Positions 30,872 to 39,021 of a DNA stretch of 40,262 nt are shown piece by piece. How positions within the stretch are numbered: the stretch's first letter is position 1; each line of letters opens with the position of its first letter. The stretch is taken from assembly GCA_016182905.1 (NCBI GenBank), contig JACPFR010000003.1, positions 1 through 40,262 on the forward strand, written 5' to 3'. Both the position numbers and the translations under genes were made by a program. The notes under the pieces are model-generated. The model was not told the DNA's origin and did not search any database. It was given only the letters and a program-made list of their open reading frames with translations. The stretch is from Elusimicrobiota bacterium. GTDB lineage: Bacteria > Elusimicrobiota > Elusimicrobia > UBA1565 > UBA9628.

Positions 30872-30946
30872 GGACCTCGCGTAGCGAGGTGGAGCGGCTG
30901 CGGACCGACCCGCCCCGAACGGCCGTCCGCCTTTCGGCGGACGGCC
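30872..30946 (-). repeat. Intergenic structured repeat, copy 2
   Basis: CCTCGC-GTA-GCGAGG hairpin, TGGAGCGGC and GCGGACCGACCCGCC (to 30914), then a perfect 11-bp stem GGCCGTCCGCC-TTTC-GGCGGACGGCC (30921-30946). It matches copy 1 at 9590-9668 in its conserved blocks, while the last stem differs in sequence but keeps pairing and loop. On the minus strand it begins 12 nt after the sigma gene stop and could act as its 3' end or terminator, though no U-tract follows. Confidence 0.65.
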
Positions 30947-30958
30947 TCCGGTCCCCGT

Positions 30959-31552
30959 TCAGGCCGGCATGAGCCAGCCCGCCATCTTTCTCACTTTCAG
31001 GCGCGCCCGATGGAGTCGTGAGCGCACCGTGCCCTCGCGAAGCGCGAGCGTCCGCGCGGCCTCGGCGTAGGTCATTCCCCTCGCGTCGCACAGCGTCAGC
31101 ACCTGCCGCTCGCACGCGCGCAGGCGGGCCAGCGCTCGGCGCACCAGGACCGTCGTCTCCGCGCGCTCCAGTCGCAAGAGCAGGTCCTCGTCCGCGCCCG
31201 CGAGCGTATCCCGGAGCCCGGTCCCTTCTCTGCCTTGGCAGTCGAGGGACAGCCCTGCTCGGCGCTCCATGCGTTTGCGCGAGTCCCTGAACGCGTTGCG
31301 CAGGATGCTGAGAAGCCAACTATGGACCGACTTCATCGAGTCGTGCTGCTTGCGCGCACGCAGAGCCCGATAGCAGGCCTCTTGAACCAACTCGTTCGCC
31401 TCGTCCGCGTCACGGCACAGCCCGAGCGCGAAGTTCCGCGCCTTCAGGTTGCTCCCATCCAGGTAGCCCTTGAGAGCCTCCGCCACGGCGTCCGGCTTCG
31501 CGGCCCGGCCTTTGTTCCCGTTCCGTCCGACGATCTTGCAGGTCTTTTTCAT
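30959..31552 (-). CDS. ECF-type RNA polymerase sigma factor
   Basis: A 197-residue protein with sigma region 2 (about 30-95: ARNFALGLCRDADEANELVQEACYRALRAR, then SWLLSILRNAFRDSRKR) and region 4 (about 135-195: ALARLRACERQVLTLCDARGMTYAEAARTLALREGTVRSRLHRARLKVRK). It lacks regions 1 and 3, as group 4 factors do. ATG 31552 is chosen because GGAGGTG precedes it by a few bases and the extra upstream residues have no sigma features. No anti-sigma gene is adjacent, so control is unclear. The N-terminal 20 residues are Lys/Arg-rich. Confidence 0.9.
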   Translation of the reverse strand: MKKTCKIVGRNGNKGRAAKPDAVAEALKGYLDGSNLKARNFALGLCRDADEANELVQEACYRALRARKQHDSMKSVHSWLLSILRNAFRDSRKRMERRAGLSLDCQGREGTGLRDTLAGADEDLLLRLERAETTVLVRRALARLRACERQVLTLCDARGMTYAEAARTLALREGTVRSRLHRARLKVRKMAGWLMPA

Positions 31553-32056
31553 GTCGCACCTCCGCAGCACCCGGAGGGCGAGGGACCCGAGGAAGGCCGA
31601 ACGGCGAGGAATAAATGGCGGGGCCCCACCCTGGAGACGGCCCCCGGTGCAGCCGGGCTGGCCGCCTCGCGGCACGCGAGCCGTCCGAAAACTAGGGGCT
31701 AGGCGGGGGTTGGGCCAGGTTTTCGGATCGCCGGCGGGGAGGGCCGTTTATGCCGCAGTGAGGAGGCCTTCGCTCCTGGAGTCCCGAGAAGCGAGGGGCG
31801 ACATGAAAAAGACCGGAAAGGAGGAGGACGGGACGGGAAGGCGTGAAAAAAGCCAAGAAAAAATCTCCGCCGCCGAGCGGTGGAGACGGTGGAGTTCTCG
31901 GTCCCTGCCATCCGCAGGGCAGGGAGGAGCGTCCGCGGACCGTTCCGCGCGCCCCGGCAGGGGCGGAGAAATCCAAGCGGCGGTGGGCGGGGTGGGCGAC
32001 CTGCTCGTCCACGCCGTCCACGGTCGCGGCGGTATCCACCGCAGGTCCTAGATAAG
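31553..32056. other. Long non-coding region with inverted duplication of the sigma-gene leader
   Basis: An inverted repeat TCCGAAAAC (31684-31692)/GTTTTCGGA (31719-31727) marks a centre of symmetry. From it, leftward to the sigma ATG (31552) and rightward to an ATG at 31803, similar sequences run in opposite directions: GCC(A/G)TTTAT, GGCCTTC, and around the start GCGACATGAAAAAGACC is identical in both. The rightward copy could encode MKKTGKEEDGTGRREK and on to 32051, but it soon diverges and shows no sigma domain, so I do not call a gene. Further hairpins (for example CCCTGC/GCAGGG near 31904-31920) are present. Confidence 0.55.
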
Positions 32057-32062
32057 ATGGAC

Positions 32063-32149
32063 GAGCCGTACACCTGATCCCGTCGTTGTAGAATGCGCGG
32101 GTTGCTTCGGAAGAAGCCTATCCGCATACAACACGGAGGTGTACGGCTC
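32063..32149 (+). ncRNA. Structured left-end region of an IS110-family relic (bridge-RNA-like)
   Basis: An 87-nt fold with a 13-bp perfect outer stem GAGCCGTACACCT (32063-32075)/AGGTGTACGGCTC (32137-32149), an inner stem GTTGTA (32085-32090)/TACAAC (32127-32132), TGCG/CGCA (32094-32097/32123-32126) and an apical hairpin GCTTC-GGAA-GAAGC (32104-32117), with large internal loops. It ends one base before an ATG that opens an IS110-type transposase. IS110-group elements encode a bridge RNA in this left-end non-coding segment, with stem-flanked internal loops that pair with target and donor DNA. The assignment as bridge RNA is inference; 5' extent is unknown. GTAGAATG (32088-32095) can alternatively pair with CATTCTAC (32157-32164). 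Confidence 0.45.
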
Positions 32150-32150
32150 T

Positions 32151-32186
32151 ATGAGTCATTCTACCACAGTAGTCGGTTTGGACGTC
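32151..32186 (+). pseudogene. N-terminal stub of an IS110-family transposase
   Basis: Twelve codons reading MSHSTTVVGLDV, the characteristic N-terminus of IS110-family DEDD transposases (usually continued as HKD), including the first catalytic Asp. After GACGTC at 32186 the similarity stops abruptly in a C-run, and the frame runs into the next gene's upstream region. GGAGG (32135-32139) lies upstream, inside the outer stem of the structured region. It is a deletion remnant abutting the promoter of the DUF3536 gene. Confidence 0.65.
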
Positions 32187-32202
32187 CCCCCCCGGAAAAA
32201 AC

Positions 32203-32208
32203 TACAAT
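32203..32208 (+). promoter_or_regulatory. -10 box for the DUF3536 gene (leaderless)
   Basis: TACAAT ending 6 nt before GTG 32215. The only -35-like hexamer, TTGGAC (32178-32183), lies inside the IS110 transposase stub at a long 19-nt spacing. Confidence 0.5.
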
Positions 32209-32214
32209 GGCACC

Positions 32215-34515
32215 GTGAGCCATCGGCATATCTGCGTCCACGGCCATTTCTACCAGCCCCCGCGGGAGAACCCGTGGACGGGGACGGTGGACCGAGAGGC
32301 CTCGGCGGCCCCCTTTCACGACTGGAACGCGCGCGTCGCCGAGGAGTGCTACGGGCCGGTCACCTTGGGCGTCCATGGCGGGTCCGACGGGCGGACGATC
32401 GCCTACGACGAGACGCTCAAGCGCCTCTCCTATGACTTCGGCCCGACCCTGATGTCGTGGCTCGAGAGCGAGCGTCCGGCCATCCTGCGCCGCGTACTCG
32501 CCGCGGACGCGGCCACCCAGACGGCGATCGCGCAGCCCTATTTCCATAATATATTGCCCTTCGAGTCGCCCCGCGACAAGGAGACCTTGGTGCGCTGGGG
32601 CCTGGCCGAGTTCCGTCATCGCTTCGGCCGCCCGGCGAAAGGCATGTGGCTTCCCGAGACGGCGGTGGACGTCGAGACGCTCGAGGTCCTCGCCGGCCAC
32701 GGCGTCGAGTTCACCATACTCGATCCCAAGCAGGGCGAGGCGGTGCGCGACCTCGGCTCCGACGCCTGGGTCAAGCTCGACGCCGAGCACATCGACCCGA
32801 AGACCCCGTATCTCTGGGTGTCGCCGTCGGACCCGTCCAAGAAGCTCGTGATCTTCTTCTATCATCACCGCCTGTCGGCCGGGATCGTCAGCGGCGAGAC
32901 GACGGTCAGCGCCGAGCACTTCGCCGGCGCCGTGCGCGGCCGGCCCTGGGAGGGCGACGCCGCCCAGCTCGCCCACGTCGTCAGCGACGGGGAGTTCTAC
33001 GGCCACCACCATCCGGGCGCCGAGCGCGTGCTGGCGCTGACGCTCGACCTTCTCGAGGCCGACGGAATCCCGGCGACCGACCCCGCGCGCTTCCTCGCGC
33101 TGTTCCCCCCGCCCCACGAGGTCCGCATCCGGGAGAACACCTCCTGGAGCTGCGACCACGGCCTCGGCCGCTGGGACAAGGACTGCGGCTGCCGCTCGGC
33201 GCACCTGCCCGACTGGGACCAGCGGTGGCGGACCGGGCTGAGAGACGCCCTCAACAGATTGGCCCACCGCCTCGACGCGTTCTACGAGGACGACGCCTCG
33301 CGCTTCTTCGACGACCCGTGGAGGGTCCGCGACGAGGCGTCGGTCCTGTGGCTCGAGCCCGGCGACGAGCGCGCCTCGGCGTTCCTGAAAGCGCACGCCA
33401 AGCGCCCGCTTCTCGCCGACGAGGAGAGGCGCGCCCTCAAGCTGCTGACGATGCAGCGGGAGCGCCTGGCCATGTTCACGAGCTGCGGCTGGTTCTTCGA
33501 CGACATCTCGGGCGTGGAGGCCGTGCTGTGCCTGACCCGCGCCGCGCGGGCCATCGACCTCGCCAAGCTGCTCGGCGAGGACGCCGAGGAGGCGTTCGTC
33601 GAGCGACTTGCCGCCTGCCGCTCGAACCTGCCCCGCTTCGAGAACGGGGCTAAAGTATGGAGGACTATGGTGGCCTCGTCGCGCGTCGGCCTGCCCCGCG
33701 CCGCGGCGCACGCGGCCGTGCTCGACCATCTCGGCCTGCCTGCGCCGGAGCCGCCGCTGCTGCGCTGGACGGCCGGCCCCGCGTTCCGCGCGGACAAGGC
33801 GGGCCTCGCCGGCCGCGAGCGGACCCTGTCGGTCCGGGACGTGACGGTCCGCTCCGTCGACACCCGGCAGAGCGCCGAGCTCCACGCGATCGTCCATCGC
33901 GCCGACCGTCTCGACTTCGCCGTCTGGCTCGCCCCTCGCCGCGAGGCGCTCGATCCGCTGACGATCGGGGACCAGTTCCTGCGCCTGCCCGACGACGAGT
34001 TCCGCGCGGCGATGGACGAGCGCTTCGGCCCCTCGGCCTTCGGCCTCGACGCGGTGCTCAACGACGAGCGCGCCGAGGTGGTCAAGTCCCTGGCCGGCGC
34101 GGGCGCGCTCGGCGCCTCCCGCGCCGCCTACCTCAAGCGCTGGGTCGAGTGCATGGCCGCGTTCCGCCGCGGCGGGCGGGAGGACGACGCCGTGCTCCAG
34201 CTCCTGTCCGAGTCGGCCGTGCATTCCTTCAACGCCTCCGAGCTGCCCTGGTCGTACGAGCTCGAGGACCGTCTCCACCGCCACATGGAGGCCGTCGTCG
34301 CCGAGCCCGTCGACTCCGCGCGGGCGTCGCGCGCCCTGCGCTGGCTCGACGCGCTCTGGGACGCCGGCCTTCTCGCCGGGACCTGGCGCCTGCGCGACGC
34401 CCAGCAGCGCTGGGCCGCCGCGCTCGAGGGACGAGGACCGTCGGCCGCGCTCGACGCCTGCCGCGCCGTCGGCGCGCGGCTCGGACTGGCCGACGCTTCA
34501 CGGGGGATCTGCTGA
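32215..34515 (+). CDS. DUF3536 / GH57-like glycoside hydrolase
   Basis: A 766-residue protein of the DUF3536 type, related to family 57 alpha-glucan hydrolases/transferases. It opens HICVHGHFYQPPRENPW (5-21), the GH57-like first strand. WLPETAVD (145-152, candidate nucleophile E148) and VSDGEFYGHHH (256-266, candidate acid/base D258) follow, then a Cys-rich loop SWSCDHGLGRWDKDCGC. The C-terminal half is helical. It probably acts on glucans, which would fit a glycogen-making cell, but the substrate is inferred. The GTG start is 6 nt after a TACAAT box, suggesting a leaderless mRNA. The stop overlaps the PhoH start by one base (TGATG). Confidence 0.85.
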   Translation: MSHRHICVHGHFYQPPRENPWTGTVDREASAAPFHDWNARVAEECYGPVTLGVHGGSDGRTIAYDETLKRLSYDFGPTLMSWLESERPAILRRVLAADAATQTAIAQPYFHNILPFESPRDKETLVRWGLAEFRHRFGRPAKGMWLPETAVDVETLEVLAGHGVEFTILDPKQGEAVRDLGSDAWVKLDAEHIDPKTPYLWVSPSDPSKKLVIFFYHHRLSAGIVSGETTVSAEHFAGAVRGRPWEGDAAQLAHVVSDGEFYGHHHPGAERVLALTLDLLEADGIPATDPARFLALFPPPHEVRIRENTSWSCDHGLGRWDKDCGCRSAHLPDWDQRWRTGLRDALNRLAHRLDAFYEDDASRFFDDPWRVRDEASVLWLEPGDERASAFLKAHAKRPLLADEERRALKLLTMQRERLAMFTSCGWFFDDISGVEAVLCLTRAARAIDLAKLLGEDAEEAFVERLAACRSNLPRFENGAKVWRTMVASSRVGLPRAAAHAAVLDHLGLPAPEPPLLRWTAGPAFRADKAGLAGRERTLSVRDVTVRSVDTRQSAELHAIVHRADRLDFAVWLAPRREALDPLTIGDQFLRLPDDEFRAAMDERFGPSAFGLDAVLNDERAEVVKSLAGAGALGASRAAYLKRWVECMAAFRRGGREDDAVLQLLSESAVHSFNASELPWSYELEDRLHRHMEAVVAEPVDSARASRALRWLDALWDAGLLAGTWRLRDAQQRWAAALEGRGPSAALDACRAVGARLGLADASRGIC

Positions 34516-35471
34516 TGACCACCAAGCTCATACGACTCAACGACCAGAACGAGACGGTCCGCCTCCTCGGGGAGCAGGACGCCCGCCTGCGCGAGTTGGA
34601 AAGGGATTTCGGAGTGGAGATCTTCCTGCGCCAGGACGCCGAGAGCGGCGACCTGTCGCTGACGGTCAAAGGAAGCGCCCAGCGCGTGGAGAAGGCCGCC
34701 AAGCGCCTGCGGGCCGAGATCGAGGCGCTTCGCCGCCGCGCCGCCCCGGTCGACCCGCGCGGCTTCGAGCCGATCAACCTGGACGCGCCGTCGCTTCCCG
34801 AGGACGGCCTGTACCGCGCCCACAACGGGAAGGTCCTGCGCGCGCGCACGCCGAACCAGCAGAAATACTGCGACACGATCGCCGAGCACGACCTGACCTT
34901 CGGCATCGGCCCGGCCGGCACGGGCAAGACCTTCCTCGCGGTCGCCTGCGCCCTGCGCGCCCTCGAGTCGCGGCAGGTGACGAAGATCGTCCTCTCCCGC
35001 CCCGTCGTCGAGGCCGGCGAGAAGCTCGGCTTCCTGCCCGGCGACCTCATGGAGAAGGTGAACCCCTATCTGCGCCCCTTGTACGACGCGTTCATCTCCT
35101 TGCTCGGCGGCGAGCGCTTCCGCACCTGGCGGGACAACGACGTCATCGAGATCGTGCCGCTGGCCTACATGCGCGGCCGGACCTTCGAGGACGCGTTCAT
35201 GATCCTCGACGAGGCGCAGAACACCACGCCCGAGCAGATGAAGATGTTCCTCACCCGCATGGGAACGGGCTCGAAGGCCGTCGTCACCGGGGACACGACG
35301 CAGAACGACCTGGGCGCGCGCGCGACCTCGGGCCTGGTGCGCGTCCTCGAGATCCTCAAGGGCGTGGACGGCATGGCCGTGGTCCGCATGGCCGAGGCCG
35401 ACGTGTCGCGCCATCCTATCGTGAAACGGATCATCAGGGCCTACGACAAATGGGACGAAAAAGCGGGTTGA
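34515..35471 (+). CDS. PhoH-family ATPase (PhoH-like)
   Basis: A 318-residue protein. An N-terminal KH-like RNA-binding part (about 10-75) is followed by the PhoH P-loop domain: RTPNQQKYCDTIAEHDLTFGIGPAGTGKTFLAVACAL with Walker A at 132-139, VLSRPVVEAGEKLGFLPGDLMEKVNPYLRPLYD, and Walker B FMILDEAQNTTPEQMKMFLTRMG. Members are thought to act in RNA or ribosome metabolism, and phoH next to ybeY is a very common bacterial arrangement, which is seen here. Confidence 0.93.
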   Translation: MTTKLIRLNDQNETVRLLGEQDARLRELERDFGVEIFLRQDAESGDLSLTVKGSAQRVEKAAKRLRAEIEALRRRAAPVDPRGFEPINLDAPSLPEDGLYRAHNGKVLRARTPNQQKYCDTIAEHDLTFGIGPAGTGKTFLAVACALRALESRQVTKIVLSRPVVEAGEKLGFLPGDLMEKVNPYLRPLYDAFISLLGGERFRTWRDNDVIEIVPLAYMRGRTFEDAFMILDEAQNTTPEQMKMFLTRMGTGSKAVVTGDTTQNDLGARATSGLVRVLEILKGVDGMAVVRMAEADVSRHPIVKRIIRAYDKWDEKAG

Positions 35472-35917
35472 AGATCATCATCGCGGGAATGGCCTCCTTG
35501 CCGGCGTCGGCGAGGCGCGCCGCGCTGTACCAGAGGGCGGTACGCGAGGCGTTCGCCTCCTCGAAGAAGACGGCGGGGCGCCGCGGCGAGGTCAACGTCG
35601 TCTTCCTCGGACGCGCCGCGATGCTGCGCATGAACCGGCATTATCTCGCCCACGACTACGACACCGACGTGATCGCCTTTTCGCATGAAGTCCCTCCTGA
35701 AGTCGTCGGCGACGACCGTCCGTTAGGAGACATCTTCATCTCGTCGTGGATGACGCGCCGCCAGGCGAAGGCCCTGGGCCACTCCCCCGCCGCCGAGGCG
35801 GCGACGCTCGCCGTCCACGGCGCCCTGCACCTCACCGGCCACGACGACCACCGTCCCGCGGCGAAGGCCCGCATGTTCAAGGTCCAGGACCGGATCGTCG
35901 CCTCCCTGCGTGTCTAA
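35468..35917 (+). CDS. ybeY: Endoribonuclease YbeY (16S rRNA maturation)
   Basis: A 149-residue metalloprotein with VNVVFLGRAAMLRMNRHYLAHDYDTDVIAFSH and the metal site HGALHLTGHDDH followed by AKARMFKVQD, the YbeY signature (usually HGxLHLxGYDH). It matures 16S rRNA and takes part in ribosome quality control. I prefer TTG 35468, which overlaps the PhoH stop as TTGA (the junction style used repeatedly here) and gives the usual MKIII-type start. ATG 35450, six codons earlier, lacks a Shine-Dalgarno. Confidence 0.9.
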   Translation: MKIIIAGMASLPASARRAALYQRAVREAFASSKKTAGRRGEVNVVFLGRAAMLRMNRHYLAHDYDTDVIAFSHEVPPEVVGDDRPLGDIFISSWMTRRQAKALGHSPAAEAATLAVHGALHLTGHDDHRPAAKARMFKVQDRIVASLRV

Positions 35918-37568
35918 AGCCGAGGCCGGGCCCGGGAACGGACTCACGGCGCCGTGGGCGCTGGGCGCCGCGGCGTTCTGGCTGGTCCCCGACCAGAAGA
36001 TCATCCGCGCCAAGCTCCTCGCCGTGGAGGCCGTCGTCCTGCTCGCCGGCTTCCTCCTGGTCCGGCGTCTCGCCAAAAGCGGCGGCCCGGGCCGGCGCTC
36101 GCCTCTCGACCTCCCGGCGGCCGCGCTCGCGGGCGCGGGGCTCCTGTTCTGGGCTTTGTCCCCCGACCTCGCCGTCTCCCAGGCCGAAGCCGCCCGCCTC
36201 CTGTTCTGCGGCCTCGCGTTCTGGACGGCCGGCCGTTCGCTCGCGCCGGCCGGCCCCGAGGCGTTCCTGACGGCCTGGAGCGCGGGAGCGTCCGCCGCCG
36301 CCGTCTGGGCCGTCCTCGAGGCGGCGTCCGGGACACCGCGGCCCTTCGCGAGCTTCGGCAATCCGATCTTCCTCGGCACGGCGCTGGCCTCCGCCCTTCC
36401 GATCGCCCTGGCCCGCGCGCTGAAGCCGGACGGGACGAAGCGCGCGCTCTGGGGCGCGGCGGCGGCCGTCCAGGGCGCCGCCCTCCTGCTGACGCACTCG
36501 CGCGCGGCGGTCTTCGGCCTGCTGGCGGGACTGGCGCTGTGGGCGCTGGCGCGCCTGCGGGGGCGCGGCCTCGCCGCGGCGCTCGCCGCCGCGGCCGCTC
36601 TCGTCTCCGCCGCGGCGTGGGCGTTCCGGGGCCGCGAGTGGACGCACGCCCTGATCTGGCGCGACGCGCTGTCGCTGTGGCGCGCCCATCCGCTGCTCGG
36701 CTGCGGCCTGGGCCGCTTCCACATCGAGTTCCCCGCCTACGCCTCCGCGGCGCTCAAGGCCCGCTGGCCGGAGGGACGGGTCATCGTCAACTTCGCCCAC
36801 AACGAGTATCTGCAGACTTTGGCCGAGACCGGCCCGCTCGGCCTGGCCGCGCTCGCCGCCGTCCCCGCCGCCGCGTGGCTCATGCTGCGCCGCGACGCGG
36901 CCCCCGACGGGAGCCTGGACCGGGGAGCGGCCGCGGCCGGCGCCTTGGCCTTGTTCGCGGCCGCCTTCGTCTCGCCGGACCTGCGCTTCGGCGCCTCGGC
37001 CTTCGCGGCCTTCGTCCTGCTGGCCGCGGCCGCTCCCGTCCGGCCCGCCGGGGCGGCGCCGCCCGCCGTCCTGCCGGCCGGCGTCCTGCTCGTCTTCCTC
37101 GGCCTCGCCGTCCAGCCCGCCCTCGCCGTGCGCCGCAACGCGATGGAGGCGCCCTTCCACTCGGGCGCCGACGCGGGGCTCATCCGCGAGATGGAGGAGC
37201 GCTTGGCGCGCTCGTCCGCGGACGCCGACGCGGCCGAGGAGCTCGGCTTCCTCAAGGCGAAGGCCTCGGACTTCCCCGGGGCGACGGCCGCCTTCCGCCG
37301 CGCGGCCGAGCTCGCCCCTTCCCGCCCCGGCCCGCTGAACAACCTCGGAAACCTCGCCTACCTCGCCAAGGATCACGACGGCGCGATCGGCTGGTGGGAG
37401 AGGTCCCTGGCCGCCGCGCCGGAGCAGATCGACGCGCGCCTCAACCTCGCGAAGCTCCTCTGCGAGACCGGCCGCCTGAAGCAGTGCTCGCGCCATCTCG
37501 ACGAGGTCCTGCGCCGCGATCCGTCGAACGCGAAGGCCCGGGTGTTGTATAAGAAGATGGTCGAATGA
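35910..37568 (+). CDS. O-antigen ligase/polymerase-like membrane protein with TPR tail
   Basis: A 552-residue protein. Around ten Ala/Leu-rich membrane helices (about 15-400) include [15 protein letters not shown] and a large periplasmic loop with [21 protein letters not shown] ... [18 protein letters not shown], typical of the Wzy_C/WaaL-like O-antigen ligase family. The soluble C-terminus (about 430-552) holds TPR repeats ([52 protein letters not shown]). It may join polysaccharide to a lipid or protein acceptor; specificity unknown. GTG 35910 overlaps ybeY by 8 nt, and the end overlaps the M23 gene (ATGA). Confidence 0.82.
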   Translation: MSKAEAGPGNGLTAPWALGAAAFWLVPDQKIIRAKLLAVEAVVLLAGFLLVRRLAKSGGPGRRSPLDLPAAALAGAGLLFWALSPDLAVSQAEAARLLFCGLAFWTAGRSLAPAGPEAFLTAWSAGASAAAVWAVLEAASGTPRPFASFGNPIFLGTALASALPIALARALKPDGTKRALWGAAAAVQGAALLLTHSRAAVFGLLAGLALWALARLRGRGLAAALAAAAALVSAAAWAFRGREWTHALIWRDALSLWRAHPLLGCGLGRFHIEFPAYASAALKARWPEGRVIVNFAHNEYLQTLAETGPLGLAALAAVPAAAWLMLRRDAAPDGSLDRGAAAAGALALFAAAFVSPDLRFGASAFAAFVLLAAAAPVRPAGAAPPAVLPAGVLLVFLGLAVQPALAVRRNAMEAPFHSGADAGLIREMEERLARSSADADAAEELGFLKAKASDFPGATAAFRRAAELAPSRPGPLNNLGNLAYLAKDHDGAIGWWERSLAAAPEQIDARLNLAKLLCETGRLKQCSRHLDEVLRRDPSNAKARVLYKKMVE

Positions 37569-38971
37569 ACGCCGGCGCCCTCGCCGCCCTCCTTTTTCTG
37601 GCCCCCTCCCCGGCCCGCGCGGCCGCGCGGCCCGACCCGACGCTCTCGATCGAGGCCCGCGCCTTCAAGCCCGGGGAGATCGTCCTCGTGACCGTCGCCG
37701 GCAACGACGCCAAGACCCCGCCCTCCGCGTCCCTGAACGGCCGCGCCCTCGACTTCTTCCCGGGCCCGTCGACGGGGACGTGGCTCGCCTTCGCCGGCCT
37801 CGACCTCGACTTCTCGACCGGCCCCGCGGTCCTGGAGGCCGCGCTGCGCGCCCCCGGAGGCCGGACGGTCCGCTCGAGCGAGACCCTGCACGTCGCCGAC
37901 GCGGGCTTCCCCGTCGTCGAGCTCACGGTCGACCAGAAGTTCGTGACCCCGGACAAGAGCGACTCCGAGCGCGCCGAGGCGGAGGCCGCCCGGCTCCACA
38001 AACTGTTCTCCAAGACCGAGGAGAAGCGCCTGTTCGACGGCCGCTTCGATTCGCCCATCCCCGGCGCCGCGACCGGGCGCCTGGGCGAGCGGCGCGTGTT
38101 CAACGGCCAGCCGCGGGCCCCGCACTCGGGCATGGACCTCAAGGCCAAGCAGGGCCAGCCCGTGCGCGCCCCCGCCGCCGGCAAGGTCCTGCTGGCCGAT
38201 CCCCTGTTCTTCGCGGGCAAGACCATCATCCTCGACCACGGGATGGGACTGACCACGCAGTACGCCCACCTCTCGAAGTTCCTGGTCAAGCCCGGCGACC
38301 TGGTGAAGAAAGGCCAGGTCATCGGCAAGGTCGGCGCGACCGGACGCGTCACCGGACCGCATCTGCACTGGGCGCTGAAGCTGAAGAACTCCCGTCTCGA
38401 TCCCTACTCCCTCGTCTTCCTCGATCTCGACGCGAAGCTCAAGGCCCGCGCCGAGGACCCCCTGACGCGCTCGCCGCTGTGCGGCCTCGCGGACCTCCCC
38501 GCCGCGCCGCGCTGGAGCAAGGCGTCCGCCGGGCTGCGCGCCCGCGCCCGCCCCGCGAAGGCCGCCTACGCGCCCGGAGAGAGCGTGTCCCTCCTCGTCG
38601 AGATCCAGAACGTCGGCAAGAAGCCCGCCTTCGTGGATTTCGTGCGCGACGCCGCCATGCGGCCGCTCGTGCTCGGCGTCGGCGAGCCCCCCCGGGCTTA
38701 CGAGACCCTGCTGGCCTCGGGCACGGCCTCGGGCGCGCTCACCGAGCAGCTCAAGATCCCGAAGGGCCGGATCCTGTGCTTCGAGCAGAATCAGACCTCG
38801 GCGGGCCCCCTGCTGGCGCTCGAGACCACGAGCTACGCCCTGTCGTACGGGACCGAGTTCCTCTATCCGTCGACCTCGACCGCGCGCGCCGGCCTCTGGC
38901 GCGGGCGCCTCGCGATCCCGCCCGCGGCGGTCAGCGTTTCGGCGGGCTCTTCTTCGCCCGAATCCAGGTAA
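37565..38971 (+). CDS. M23 (LytM/lysostaphin-type) metallopeptidase
   Basis: A 468-residue exported protein with a signal peptide (1-20, ending ARAA), an Ig-like N-terminal region (about 25-120), then the M23 domain: PHSGMDL (H187, D191), a strand block [32 protein letters not shown] (H235) and GPHLHW (H266, H268). These are the zinc and catalytic ligands of active peptidoglycan endopeptidases. A C-terminal beta-rich domain (about 315-450) has no name I can give. It likely trims cell-wall crosslinks in the periplasm. Its ATG overlaps the ligase stop. Confidence 0.9.
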   Translation: MNAGALAALLFLAPSPARAAARPDPTLSIEARAFKPGEIVLVTVAGNDAKTPPSASLNGRALDFFPGPSTGTWLAFAGLDLDFSTGPAVLEAALRAPGGRTVRSSETLHVADAGFPVVELTVDQKFVTPDKSDSERAEAEAARLHKLFSKTEEKRLFDGRFDSPIPGAATGRLGERRVFNGQPRAPHSGMDLKAKQGQPVRAPAAGKVLLADPLFFAGKTIILDHGMGLTTQYAHLSKFLVKPGDLVKKGQVIGKVGATGRVTGPHLHWALKLKNSRLDPYSLVFLDLDAKLKARAEDPLTRSPLCGLADLPAAPRWSKASAGLRARARPAKAAYAPGESVSLLVEIQNVGKKPAFVDFVRDAAMRPLVLGVGEPPRAYETLLASGTASGALTEQLKIPKGRILCFEQNQTSAGPLLALETTSYALSYGTEFLYPSTSTARAGLWRGRLAIPPAAVSVSAGSSSPESR

Positions 38972-39009
38972 GGCCGCCGCAAGACCTCGGTCTCGACGGG
39001 GCGAAAAGC

Positions 39010-39015
39010 TATAAT
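39010..39015 (+). promoter_or_regulatory. -10 box for leuS (leaderless)
   Basis: A consensus TATAAT whose last base is 6 nt before GTG 39022. No TTGACA-like box is seen at the usual spacing. There is no Shine-Dalgarno between box and start. Confidence 0.55.
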
Positions 39016-39021
39016 CTGCGC

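Noticed and set aside
31803-32051. Small gene MKKTGKEEDGTGRREK...
   Set aside because: Its start resembles the sigma gene leader, but the rest is Arg/Gly/Ser-rich low complexity overlapping strong hairpins, and competing frames are equally open.
32063-32149. Group II intron domain V
   Set aside because: The GAGCCGTA/TACGGCTC ends recall domain V, but the fold is 87 nt rather than about 34, lacks the bulge and loop, and no intron-encoded protein follows. The IS110 start codons explain the context better.
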